A DNA stretch of 64,000 nt from an uncultured Halomonas sp. Its GTDB lineage: Bacteria > Pseudomonadota > Gammaproteobacteria > Pseudomonadales > Halomonadaceae. The notes beneath the pieces were generated by a model. The model ran no database searches. It was not told where the DNA came from and saw only the letters and a list, made by a program, of their open reading frames with translations. This document shows positions 23,501 to 31,647 of this stretch, one piece after another. A program made the position numbers and the translations under genes. The DNA lies in the NCBI RefSeq assembly GCF_947501415.1, contig NZ_CANMVL010000001.1:1-64000 (forward strand), given 5' to 3'. Position 1 is the first letter of the stretch, and each line of letters starts with the position of its first letter.

Positions 23501-25422
23501 CCCAGGAGGACGAGTTCAGCGTGGTGGGCATCGGCGACATGGGCGGCGATGTCTTCGGCAACGGCATGCTGCTGTCGGACAAGATCCGGTTGGTGGGTGC
23601 CTTCAACCACCTGCATATCTTCGTCGACCCCGAGCCCGACGCGGCGGCCACCTTCGCCGAGCGCAAGCGCCTGTTCGAGATGCCGCGCTCCAGCTGGGCA
23701 GACTTCGATGCCTCACTGATCTCCGAGGGGGGAGGGGTCTTCAAGCGCAGCGCCAAGTCGATCCCCATCTCCAAGCAGATGAAGTCGCGGTTCGGCATCC
23801 GTGAGGAGAGGCTCTCCCCCAACGAGCTGATCAGCGCCATGCTCAAGTCCGAGGTGGATCTGATCTGGAACGGCGGTATCGGCACCTACGTCAAGGGCAG
23901 TGACGAGACCGATGCCCAGGTGGGCGACAAGGCGAACGATGGCCTGCGGATCGATGGCCGTGAGCTCAACTGCCGAGTCGTGGGCGAGGGCGGTAACCTC
24001 GGCATGACCCAGCGTGGTCGCATGGAGGCTGCCGCCAGGGGCGTGCGCATCAATACTGACTTCATCGACAACGCCGGCGGGGTCAACTGCTCCGATCACG
24101 AGGTCAATATCAAGATCCTGATCGATGAAGTGGTCAAGCGCGGCGACATGACCGAGAAGCAGCGCAACCAGCTGCTCGCCGACATGACCGACGAGGTCAG
24201 TGAGCTGGTGCTGCTCGGCAACTATCGCCAGACCCAGGCGCTCGACCTCGCCGAGTTGCTGTCGAAGCAGGGTGTTGGCCCCTTCCGGCGCTTCATCAGC
24301 GAACTGGAGGCCGCCGGACAGCTCGATCGTGAGCTGGAGTTCCTGCCCGCCGACGAGGAGCTCCAGGAGCGGGCCGCCAATCAGCAGGGCATGCTGCTAC
24401 CTGAACTGGCGATGCTGATCTCCTATGCCAAGAGTGTGCTCAAGGATGACCTCATCGTCTCGGACGTTCCCGACGACCCGGTCATCGAGCGCTATGTCGA
24501 GCGCATCTTCCCGCGGGTACTGGTGGAGCGGTATCGCGACGAGATGTACCAGCACCGCCTCAAGCGGGAGATCGTTGCCACCCAGCTGGCCAACGACCTG
24601 GTCGACCACATGGGTATCGTCTTCGTGCGCCGGCTGATCGACTCCACCGGGGCCGGCCGTGCCGAGATCGCCCGGGCCTACGTCATCGCGCGGGAAGTGT
24701 TCGGGCTGGATGAGATCTGGTCGCAGATCGAGGCGCTGGATAACCGGGTACCCAGCGGTGTGCAGTACGCCATGATGCTCGACCTGATGCGGCTGATCCG
24801 TCGCGCGACGCGCTGGTTGCTGCGCAGCCGTACCGGTCTCGATACTCGCCAGTGCATCGACTTCTTCGCGCCGCGCCTGGTGGCGATTCGCGAGGGCATC
24901 GGTGAACGCCTCAGCGGCGAGGAACGAGAGTCCTGGGAAGCGCGGCGAGACGAGCTGGTGGAGGCCGGGGTGCCGGAATCCCTGGCGGCCAATGTGGCCG
25001 CCGCGGGTAGCCTCTATGCCGGGCTTGGCATCATCCAGGCCGCACGCCAGACCGACGTGGCACCCGAGCAGGTGGCCGAGGTCTTTTATGCGATCGGCAA
25101 CCGTCTGCAGCTCCCCTGGATGATCCGCCGGATCACCGAGTTGAAGGTACGGGACAGCTGGCAGGCCCAGGCTCGCGAGACCTTCCGTGACGATATCGAC
25201 CGCCAGCAGCTGGCGTTGACCGTCAGTGTGCTGCAGATGGAGGAGGGAGCCGATGACTCCTCCGCCCGGGTCGAGCAGTGGCTCGAGCGGCACGATGCCA
25301 TGCATGCCCGCTGGTGCCGCCTGATCGAACAGGTCGGAAGCGGCGGACAGGGTGGTTTCCCCCTGTTTGCCGTGGCGGTTCGCGAGCTGGTGGACCTGGC
25401 CGAGAGCAGCCGCGACTCCTGA
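20584..25422 (+). CDS. gdhB: Large (180-kDa class) NAD-specific glutamate dehydrogenase
   Basis: A 1612-residue enzyme of the L-180 GDH family known from Pseudomonas and Streptomyces; length and overall sequence match. The long N-terminal regulatory half precedes a catalytic core with [20 protein letters not shown] and [13 protein letters not shown] (catalytic lysine region), then [19 protein letters not shown] for NAD binding. It deaminates L-glutamate to 2-oxoglutarate and is mainly catabolic; in Pseudomonas it is allosterically controlled by arginine or aspartate. The ATG at 20584 follows GAGGTGAT. It is a single-gene unit closed by a 13-bp hairpin. Confidence 0.97.
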   Translation: [1612 protein letters not shown]

Positions 25423-25446
25423 GACACACCTTCACCCACTGCAACA

Positions 25447-25476
25447 GAGAGACCCCGCCATCAGGCGGGGTCTCTC
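25447..25476. terminator. Bidirectional hairpin between gdhB and mgtE
   Basis: GAGAGACCCCGCC (25447-25459) pairs perfectly with GGCGGGGTCTCTC (25464-25476), loop ATCA: a 13-bp stem between two convergent genes. No T-run on either side, but stem strength and position suggest it serves both. Confidence 0.65.
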
Positions 25477-25524
25477 GGTATGGTGGGGCGAGCAGAGGCG
25501 GTCGGGTCTTCGGGAAGGGTGAGC

Positions 25525-26877
25525 CTAGAGCAGGAAGTAGGTGGCCAGGCCCAGAAAGGACATGAAGCCCACCACGTCGGTCACCGTGGTCAGAATCACC
25601 GAGCCCGACAGTGCCGGGTCGATACCGACACGCTTGAGCAGCAGGGGGACGAGAATGCCGGCGACACCCGCCGCCAGCATGTTGATCGTCAGAGCGGCGG
25701 CGATGATCACGCTGATGGCGACACTCTTGAACCACATCAGTGCCAGTATCGCCACGACCAGGGCCCAGAGCACGCCATTCAGGATGGCGATGCCGATCTC
25801 CTTGCGCAGCAGCCAGGCGCTGTTGGTATTGCTGATCTGCCCCAGAGCGAGGCCACGTATGGCCAGGGTCAGGGTCTGGCTGCCGGCGATGCCGCCCATG
25901 CTGGCGACGATCGGCATCAACACCGCCAGGGCGACGATCTGGTCCAGGGCATCCTCGAAGCGCCCGATCACCCCGGCGGCCAGGAAGGCGGTGAGCAGGT
26001 TGATGCCCAGCCAGACCGCGCGACGCTTGGCGCTGGACAGCACGGGGGCGAACAGGTCCTCCTCCTCGTCGAGGCCGGCCATGTTCATCAGCGCCTGTTC
26101 GGAATCTTCGCGAATGACATCGACGATATCGTCGATGACGATGCGGCCGAGCAGCAGACCCGATTCGTCCACCACGGGCGCCGAGGCGAGGTCATGCGTC
26201 TGGAACAGGGTGGCCACATCACGCGACTTCATGTCGACCCGGATGCTGTCCACGTCGTGGTCCATCAGATCGGCCACCGCCATCTCGGGCGGATGGCTGA
26301 TGAGCCGTGCTACCGGCAGGGTGCCCTGGAACAGGCCGTCACGGTCCACCACCATCAACAGGTGGGTGTTGTCGGGTATCGACTCCTTCCAGCGCAGGAA
26401 ACGGCACACCGTCTCCAGACTGACGTCGCTGCGCACCGTAATGGTATCGGTGCGCATCAGCCGGCCTGCGCTGTCCTCCTCGAAGGAGAGGGTCTCCTCC
26501 AGGCGTTCGCGCTGCAGGGCGTCCATGGAGCGCAGCATGTCCTCGGCCACCTGCTGGGGCAGATCCTCGAAGATCTCCGCCAGATCCGTGGTGTCCATGC
26601 TGGTAGCAGCGGCCACGATCTCCTCGTGGTCCATATCATCGAGCAGGGTGCTGCGTACCTCATCATGGACGTGCAGCAGCACCTCGCCGTCGACCTCCCC
26701 CGGAACTCGTTTCCAGAGCTGGATACGGGCCACGGGCGGCAGCGACTCCAGCAACAGGGCAATCTCGGCGGGCTCCAGATCGGCCAGCACGGCGTCGACG
26801 GCGTCGAGACGGTTCTCCCCCAGGGCGCGATGGATCCGGGACAGGCGGTGTTCGAGGGTTTCGGTGGTGTCGGCCAT
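25525..26877 (-). CDS. mgtE: MgtE-family magnesium transporter
   Basis: A 450-residue MgtE. The cytosolic superhelical N-domain (residues about 1-130) is followed by two CBS domains (about 135-255; e.g. LMRTDTITVRSDVSLETV and VADLMDHDVDSIRVDM). Five membrane helices follow from about 285, including the pore block LMPIVASMGGIAGSQTLTLA and VGFMSFLGLATYFLL at the C-terminus. In studied MgtE proteins the N and CBS domains bind Mg2+ and close the channel. The start at 26877 has AGGGAG upstream. It is divergent from pyrD. Confidence 0.95.
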   Translation of the reverse strand: MADTTETLEHRLSRIHRALGENRLDAVDAVLADLEPAEIALLLESLPPVARIQLWKRVPGEVDGEVLLHVHDEVRSTLLDDMDHEEIVAAATSMDTTDLAEIFEDLPQQVAEDMLRSMDALQRERLEETLSFEEDSAGRLMRTDTITVRSDVSLETVCRFLRWKESIPDNTHLLMVVDRDGLFQGTLPVARLISHPPEMAVADLMDHDVDSIRVDMKSRDVATLFQTHDLASAPVVDESGLLLGRIVIDDIVDVIREDSEQALMNMAGLDEEEDLFAPVLSSAKRRAVWLGINLLTAFLAAGVIGRFEDALDQIVALAVLMPIVASMGGIAGSQTLTLAIRGLALGQISNTNSAWLLRKEIGIAILNGVLWALVVAILALMWFKSVAISVIIAAALTINMLAAGVAGILVPLLLKRVGIDPALSGSVILTTVTDVVGFMSFLGLATYFLL

Positions 26878-26994
26878 GTCAGTCTCCCTGGCTCCTCGGT
26901 GGTGTGGCAGTGATGCCCCACCCTTGGCGGCCTACAGTAGATCATAAAATTGGTGCTGGCTGTCGGCTGTGACGTCGTTTCCGGCGAGAGGCAC

Positions 26995-27003
26995 TGCTAT
27001 ACT
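26995..27003 (+). promoter_or_regulatory. Extended -10 promoter of pyrD
   Basis: TGCTATACT, identical to the proposed icd element, lies 37 bases before the pyrD start. It predicts a short leader of roughly 30 bases containing the GGAG ribosome site. No clear -35 is present. Confidence 0.45.
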
Positions 27004-27039
27004 CTCGCCCGCTCGCGACCACCACCCGCCGGAGACGCC

Positions 27040-28056
27040 ATGTATTCCCTCGCTCGCTCGCTGCTCTTTCGCCTGGACGCCGAAACCGCCCATGGCGTGG
27101 CCTTGAAGGGGCTGGATCTGGCCAGCCGCCTGGGGGTGGCGGCACGCCTGGGGGGCGAGCGGGTTGAGGACCCGGTAGAGCTGATGGGGCTGCGCTTCCC
27201 CAACCGGGTGGGGCTTGCCGCCGGGCTCGACAAGAACGCCGATCACCTCGATGCCTTGGGTGCTCTGGGCTTCGGCTTCGTGGAGGTGGGGACCGTAACG
27301 CCCCGTCCACAGTCCGGCAATCCGCGGCCACGGCTGTTTCGCCTGCCGGAGGCGAGCGCAATCATCAACCGCATGGGCTTCAACAACGCGGGGGTCGACC
27401 ATCTGGTGGCCAGGGTCAGGGCCAGTCGCTTCGACGGCGTGATCGGCATCAATATCGGCAAGAATCTGACGACCCCGGTCGAGCGGGCGGTAGATGACTA
27501 CCTGGCATGCCTGGAGAAGGTGCACCCTCACGCTCACTACATCACCGTGAACATCTCCTCGCCCAACACCCCCGGGCTGCGTAACCTGCAGTTCGGTGAT
27601 CATCTCGATGGTCTGCTGTCGGCGCTACGCGAGGCGGGTTCGCGTCTCGATCGCGACAGCGGGCGCCGGGTGCCCCTGGCGGTGAAGATCGCGCCGGACA
27701 TGGATGCCGACGAGGTGGGGCTGGTCTCCCAATGTCTGGCGGCGAATGACATCGATGGGGTGATTGCCACCAACACCACCGTCTCGCGGGAGGCCGTCGA
27801 GGGGCTGGCCCATGCCGACGAACAGGGGGGACTCTCGGGGCGGCCGGTATTCGAGCCCTCCAATCGCGTTATCCGCGAGCTTCGCCGCCGTCTTCCCGAG
27901 ATGCCGATCATCGGGGTGGGTGGCATCGACAGCGGCGAGGCGGCGGTGGCCAAGCGCGAGGCCGGCGCCGATCTGGTACAGCTCTATTCGGGGTTCATCT
28001 ACCGCGGCCCGGCGCTGGTGGCGGAGTGCGGCCGAGCCTTGCGCGAGGCGCGCTGA
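27040..28056 (+). CDS. pyrD: Dihydroorotate dehydrogenase (quinone), class 2
   Basis: A 338-residue class 2 DHODH that oxidises dihydroorotate to orotate at the inner membrane, passing electrons to ubiquinone via FMN. The N-terminal amphipathic helix [20 protein letters not shown] is the membrane anchor. FMN and substrate motifs include [34 protein letters not shown] (catalytic Ser region) and [20 protein letters not shown]. The ATG at 27040 follows GGAGACGCC; a frame open further upstream lacks family similarity. rmf lies downstream on the opposite strand, and the pyrD-rmf-rlmL association is conserved in gammaproteobacteria. Confidence 0.97.
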   Translation: MYSLARSLLFRLDAETAHGVALKGLDLASRLGVAARLGGERVEDPVELMGLRFPNRVGLAAGLDKNADHLDALGALGFGFVEVGTVTPRPQSGNPRPRLFRLPEASAIINRMGFNNAGVDHLVARVRASRFDGVIGINIGKNLTTPVERAVDDYLACLEKVHPHAHYITVNISSPNTPGLRNLQFGDHLDGLLSALREAGSRLDRDSGRRVPLAVKIAPDMDADEVGLVSQCLAANDIDGVIATNTTVSREAVEGLAHADEQGGLSGRPVFEPSNRVIRELRRRLPEMPIIGVGGIDSGEAAVAKREAGADLVQLYSGFIYRGPALVAECGRALREAR

Positions 28057-28063
28057 GAGATAA

Positions 28064-28108
28064 GTGTGCTGGATGGAAGTGTACTAGATAGAAGCGTGCT
28101 AGATAGAA
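28064..28108. repeat. 15-bp tandem repeat after pyrD (three copies)
   Basis: Units GTGTGCTGGATGGAA, GTGTACTAGATAGAA and GCGTGCTAGATAGAA occur head to tail seven bases after the pyrD stop. They are AT-richer than the surroundings and appear non-coding. Confidence 0.75.
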
Positions 28109-28121
28109 GTGCACGGAACGC

Positions 28122-28147
28122 AAAAAGCCCGCGGCTCGCCGCGGGCT
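28122..28147 (-). terminator. Rho-independent terminator of rmf
   Basis: On the minus strand, AGCCCGCGG pairs with CCGCGGGCT around a CGAG tetraloop and is followed by a run of T (28122-28126). It lies 38 bases past the rmf stop. The same stem may also cap pyrD from the other side. Confidence 0.85.
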
Positions 28148-28185
28148 TGAGGAAGCGTGAATCTCGCTTGATTCAGGTTTCGGGT

Positions 28186-28392
28186 TCACACCACCATGGG
28201 GTTCTTGTGGATGCCGGAAATGCCGGTCATGCCGTCCCATTGATCCCCACGACCTTCACGCCAACCGCTCATCCAGTATTCACGAAGATTGACGTCCTGA
28301 CTGGGACAGTCATCACGGGAGCGTCCTGAGACACCCGCCTTGTAGCCATGCGTATAGGCACGCTGGAAGCGATCACGTTTCTGTCGTTTCAT
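28186..28392 (-). CDS. rmf: Ribosome modulation factor RMF
   Basis: A 68-residue basic protein whose N-terminus MKRQKRDRFQRAYTHGYKAG closely follows E. coli RMF, with the GRSRDDCPSQ and WREGRGDQWDG blocks. RMF dimerises 70S ribosomes into inactive 100S particles in stationary phase or stress. It is longer than the 55-residue E. coli protein, with an extra tail ending HKNPMVV. The start at 28392 follows AGAGGTAG. It has its own terminator and a long upstream region, so it is monocistronic. Growth-phase control is expected from the family, not read from sequence. Confidence 0.95.
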   Translation of the reverse strand: MKRQKRDRFQRAYTHGYKAGVSGRSRDDCPSQDVNLREYWMSGWREGRGDQWDGMTGISGIHKNPMVV

Positions 28393-28635
28393 TGGACTAC
28401 CTCTTGATAAGGTATCTAACTGGCTCGGGAGTCACTCGTGCCGAGCCGTAACAAGCCTCGAGCCCAGTAATGTGAAAGGACGGACTCGATGACAGCAAAC
28501 GCATGCGTGTTCTTAGTAGCTACTGCCCTATAGATAGCCCAACTCGCTCCGCGTTGTCGACCAACGATTTGTAACAACTCGTTCACCTGCCTGACATGGT
28601 GCACATTTACCCTTCTTCCTCCGCGGTGATTGCCG
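28393..28635. other. Divergent rmf/rlmKL intergenic region
   Basis: This 243-base region is less GC-rich than the genes around it. It contains an inverted repeat GGCTCGG (28422-28428) / CCGAGCC (28441-28447) about 30-55 bases upstream of the rmf start, which would form a hairpin in the rmf leader or act as an operator. I could not assign confident -35/-10 pairs to either gene. Confidence 0.4.
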
Positions 28636-30834
28636 ATGAATCCGACTCCATCCGACCCTTCCCTTGATCTACAGGTAACCTGCCCCCGTGGCCTCGAGGA
28701 ACTGCTGAGCGAGGAGCTGGAAGCCCTCGGTGCCGTGCCCGTCAAGAGCACGGTGGGGGCGGTAAGTGCGCGAGCCGATCAGGTTACCGCCTATCGGGTC
28801 TGCCTGTGGTCACGCCTCGCCAACCGGGTGATCCTGTGTCTGGTTCGCGATGAGGGCATCGACACGCCCGAGCAGCTTCGAGAGGCGGTGGCTGCGATCC
28901 CCTGGGAGGCGCACCTGCCCCTCTCCGCCAGCCTGGCGGTGGACTTCCATGGTCGCAGCGAGGCGATTCGTCATACCCGATTCGGCGCTCAGACGGTGAA
29001 GGATGGTGTGGTGGACCGTCTGCAGGCCCGAGGCCTGCCGCGTCCTTCGGTGGATCTCAAGCAACCCGACCTGCGCTGCTACGCTAATCTGCATCGCGGT
29101 CGCCTGGTGGTGGGCATCGACCTCTCGGGCGTGAGTCTTCATCGTCGTGGCTATCGCCGCGATGTCGGTCATGCGCCGCTCAAGGAGAACCTGGCCGCGG
29201 CACTGCTGTTGCGTGCCGGCTGGCCCGAGCTGGCTCGCCAGGGCGCCCCGCTGCTGGACCCACTGTGTGGAGCCGGTACCCTGTTGATCGAGGCGGCCAT
29301 GATGGCGGCCGATATGGCCCCTGGTCTGGCGCGTGACCGCTTCGGCTTTCACGGTTGGGCGGGCCACGACGAGGGGGGCTGGCGAGAGCTCAGGCGCGAG
29401 GCCGAGGCGCGGGCGAGCATCGGCCGCAAGCGCTGTCGCTCGCGACTCTACGGCTTCGACCAGAGCCCGGCGGCGCTTGCCGCTGCCAAGGCCAATGCCA
29501 TGCGTGCCGGTATCCCGGCCCTGATCGAGCTTCGAGGCGCGGGGCTCGGCGAGCTGACATGCCCCCAGGGCCTCGAGGAGGCGTCACCGGGGCTATTGAT
29601 CACCAACCCACCCTATGGCGAGCGCCTCGGCGAGCTGCCCGAGCTGGTGACCCTCTATGCCCGGCTGGGGGAGAGGGTGCGTGATGCCTTTCCTGGCTGG
29701 CAGCTGGCGGTTTTCACCGGTAATCCCGATCTCGGCCATCGCATCGGTCTACGCGCTCACAAGCAGTACGCACTGCGCAATGGCCCCCTGGAGGCCAAGC
29801 TGCTGCTGATGGCGGTGCCCGAACGGCAGGATGGACAGACGGCGGCTACGCCGGCGCGCTCGCCAGGGGCGCAGATGTTCGCCAATCGGCTGGAGAAGAA
29901 TCGCCGGCGCCTGAAGAAGTGGCTCAAGCGCAGCGGCGAGCAGTGCTATCGCCTCTATGATGCCGATATGCCCGAGTATGCGATGGCGGTGGACGTCTAC
30001 GCCGACTGGGTGCATGTGCAGGAGTATGCCGCACCGAAGTCGGTGGATGCCGACCAGGCCCAGAAGCGGCTGTTCGAGGCATTGGCGGTGATCCCCGAGG
30101 TGCTCGACGTGGCCCCCACACGGGTGGTGGTGAAGCGGCGGCAGCGTCAGAGCGGGCGTGCCCAGTATGAGAAGCAGGCCGCCACCGGCGAGCGTTTCGA
30201 GGTTCGAGAAGGGCCGGCCAGGCTGGGGATCAACCTGCGCGACTACCTGGACACCGGCCTGTTCCTCGACCATCGTCCGGTTCGCCGAATGCTTGGCGAG
30301 ATGGCGGCGGGCAGGCGCTTCCTCAACCTCTTCTGCTATACGGGGGCCGCCACCGTGCAGGCGGCGCTGGGTAGCGGGGAGGCAGGCGGTGCCTCGGAGA
30401 GCGTCAGTGTCGACCTCTCCAACACCTATCTGCAATGGGCGCGAGATAACTTCGCCCTCAACCGTCTCGATCCGAGCCGGCATCGCGTGGTGCGCGAGGA
30501 TTGCCTGCGCTGGCTGGAGCGTGCCAACGCCGAGTTCGATCTGATCTTCATGGATCCGCCCACCTTCTCCAACTCCAAGAAGATGGAGGACACCCTGGAT
30601 ATCCAGCGCGACCATGGCCGGCTGGTTCGCCTGGCCATGGCGCGCCTGGCGCCGGGTGGGACGCTGGTGTTCTCCAACAACCAGCGCCGCTTCAAGCTGG
30701 ATGCCGATCTGGTCGATCACTACGCGGTGAAAGAGATCTCTGGGCAGACCTTCGACCCCGACTTTGTGCGCAACCCCGATCTGCACCATGTCTTCCTGAT
30801 CCGTCATCGAGAGGACGGGGGCGAGTCGGCATGA
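28636..30834 (+). CDS. rlmKL: RlmKL, bifunctional 23S rRNA methyltransferase (m2G2445 and m7G2069)
   Basis: A 732-residue fusion. The N-half has a THUMP domain and the RlmL methylase with motif TNPPYGERLG near residue 323 (m2G2445). The C-half is the RlmK methylase with FCYTGAATVQAALG and MDPPTFSNSKKMEDT near residue 639 (m7G2069). Both domains use SAM and modify the same 23S region co-operatively. The ATG at 28636 was chosen over a TTG two codons upstream; the ribosome site is weak (GGTGAT). The stop overlaps the next gene as ATGA. Confidence 0.96.
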   Translation: MNPTPSDPSLDLQVTCPRGLEELLSEELEALGAVPVKSTVGAVSARADQVTAYRVCLWSRLANRVILCLVRDEGIDTPEQLREAVAAIPWEAHLPLSASLAVDFHGRSEAIRHTRFGAQTVKDGVVDRLQARGLPRPSVDLKQPDLRCYANLHRGRLVVGIDLSGVSLHRRGYRRDVGHAPLKENLAAALLLRAGWPELARQGAPLLDPLCGAGTLLIEAAMMAADMAPGLARDRFGFHGWAGHDEGGWRELRREAEARASIGRKRCRSRLYGFDQSPAALAAAKANAMRAGIPALIELRGAGLGELTCPQGLEEASPGLLITNPPYGERLGELPELVTLYARLGERVRDAFPGWQLAVFTGNPDLGHRIGLRAHKQYALRNGPLEAKLLLMAVPERQDGQTAATPARSPGAQMFANRLEKNRRRLKKWLKRSGEQCYRLYDADMPEYAMAVDVYADWVHVQEYAAPKSVDADQAQKRLFEALAVIPEVLDVAPTRVVVKRRQRQSGRAQYEKQAATGERFEVREGPARLGINLRDYLDTGLFLDHRPVRRMLGEMAAGRRFLNLFCYTGAATVQAALGSGEAGGASESVSVDLSNTYLQWARDNFALNRLDPSRHRVVREDCLRWLERANAEFDLIFMDPPTFSNSKKMEDTLDIQRDHGRLVRLAMARLAPGGTLVFSNNQRRFKLDADLVDHYAVKEISGQTFDPDFVRNPDLHHVFLIRHREDGGESA

Positions 30835-31178
30835 TCCAGCTGACCCTCTATACGACGCTGGGGTGTCATCTCTGCCAGCAGCTGGAGGGGCTGCTGGCGC
30901 AGCTATCTCGTGAGCCGATAGGGCTCGAGCGAGTCGAGATCAGCGAGGATGATCTCCTGCTGGCTCGCTACGGGGTGCGAATTCCGGTGCTGATGGATGC
31001 CGCAGGCAACGAGCTCGACCGCGGCTTCGAGCCGGAGCGCCTGGCGGCCTGGCTCGAGGCGCGTGGCTGGCTGGATGATAAGGCCTGGCAGGCGCTGCGT
31101 CGTCGACTCAACGGTGAGGACGAGGCACCTGAAGCCTGTGGTTCGATAATGCGAGGTGGGCGGCGCTATCTGAGCTAA
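30831..31178 (+). CDS. Glutaredoxin-like DUF836 family protein
   Basis: A 115-residue small thioredoxin-fold protein. It begins MIQLTLYTTLGCHLCQQLEG, with a CxxC (CHLC) redox motif at residues 12-15, and has a cis-proline-type segment YGVRIPVLMDAAG. This resembles the DUF836 glutaredoxin-like family. The role and partner are unknown. The ATG overlaps the rlmKL stop by 4 bases, so its translation is probably coupled to the rRNA methyltransferase. The C-terminal part after residue 80 is charged and not conserved to my eye. Confidence 0.8.
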   Translation: MIQLTLYTTLGCHLCQQLEGLLAQLSREPIGLERVEISEDDLLLARYGVRIPVLMDAAGNELDRGFEPERLAAWLEARGWLDDKAWQALRRRLNGEDEAPEACGSIMRGGRRYLS

Positions 31179-31277
31179 GCCGGCTTGAGCTTGAAGAGCG
31201 TCGCTTCGCTCCTGGAAGCGAGAAGCTTGAAGAAGGGGCTTGGCCCCCTGATGGGCCAACTCATGCTGCCTTCCAGC

Positions 31278-31556
31278 TTACGGCTCAAGTAGGGATAGCT
31301 GGCTCATGGCTTCTCGTCCCTCGGGGCTGTGATCCTCCACTTCCAGCACCTTGCGAAAGCCCCGTGATGCCTGGATGGTGGCCTCATCGGCCAGCCACAT
31401 CAGGGTCTGCTCGCGGTCATCGGCCAGTTGGTGCTTAAGCCCGCCAAACTGGGTGCCGATCTGCCCCCAGGCGCGGCTGAAGATCCAGTCGCCAAACATG
31501 TCCTGGTGGATATGCACCAGGACATAGTCATGGTCGGTTTCCCAGCGAATGATCAT
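31278..31556 (-). CDS. Small WGR-domain protein
   Basis: A 92-residue protein that is almost entirely a WGR-like domain: RWETDHDYVLVHIHQDMFGD, then RAWGQIGTQFGGLKHQLAD (WGR motif as WGQ), and QASRGFRKVLEVEDH. WGR domains occur in PARPs, MolR-type proteins and as single domains in bacteria; nucleic-acid binding is known for PARP WGRs. The function here is unknown. The ATG at 31556 was chosen because the upstream in-frame extension lies antisense to pdxB. It is convergent with the DUF836 gene and divergent from pdxB. Confidence 0.72.
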   Translation of the reverse strand: MIIRWETDHDYVLVHIHQDMFGDWIFSRAWGQIGTQFGGLKHQLADDREQTLMWLADEATIQASRGFRKVLEVEDHSPEGREAMSQLSLLEP

Positions 31557-31647
31557 CGAAGCTCCCGAGCTGCTCTGTGCCGGCCTGGACGGCGAGGTGA
31601 TAAGGTAGGGCGTATTGTAATGCCTTGTCGGAGCTGGACAACGTCTT

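Noticed and set aside
20623..23616. Two long minus-strand frames (562 and 416 codons) inside gdhB
   Set aside because: The plus strand is an uninterrupted 1612-residue GDH; the antisense products have no family features.
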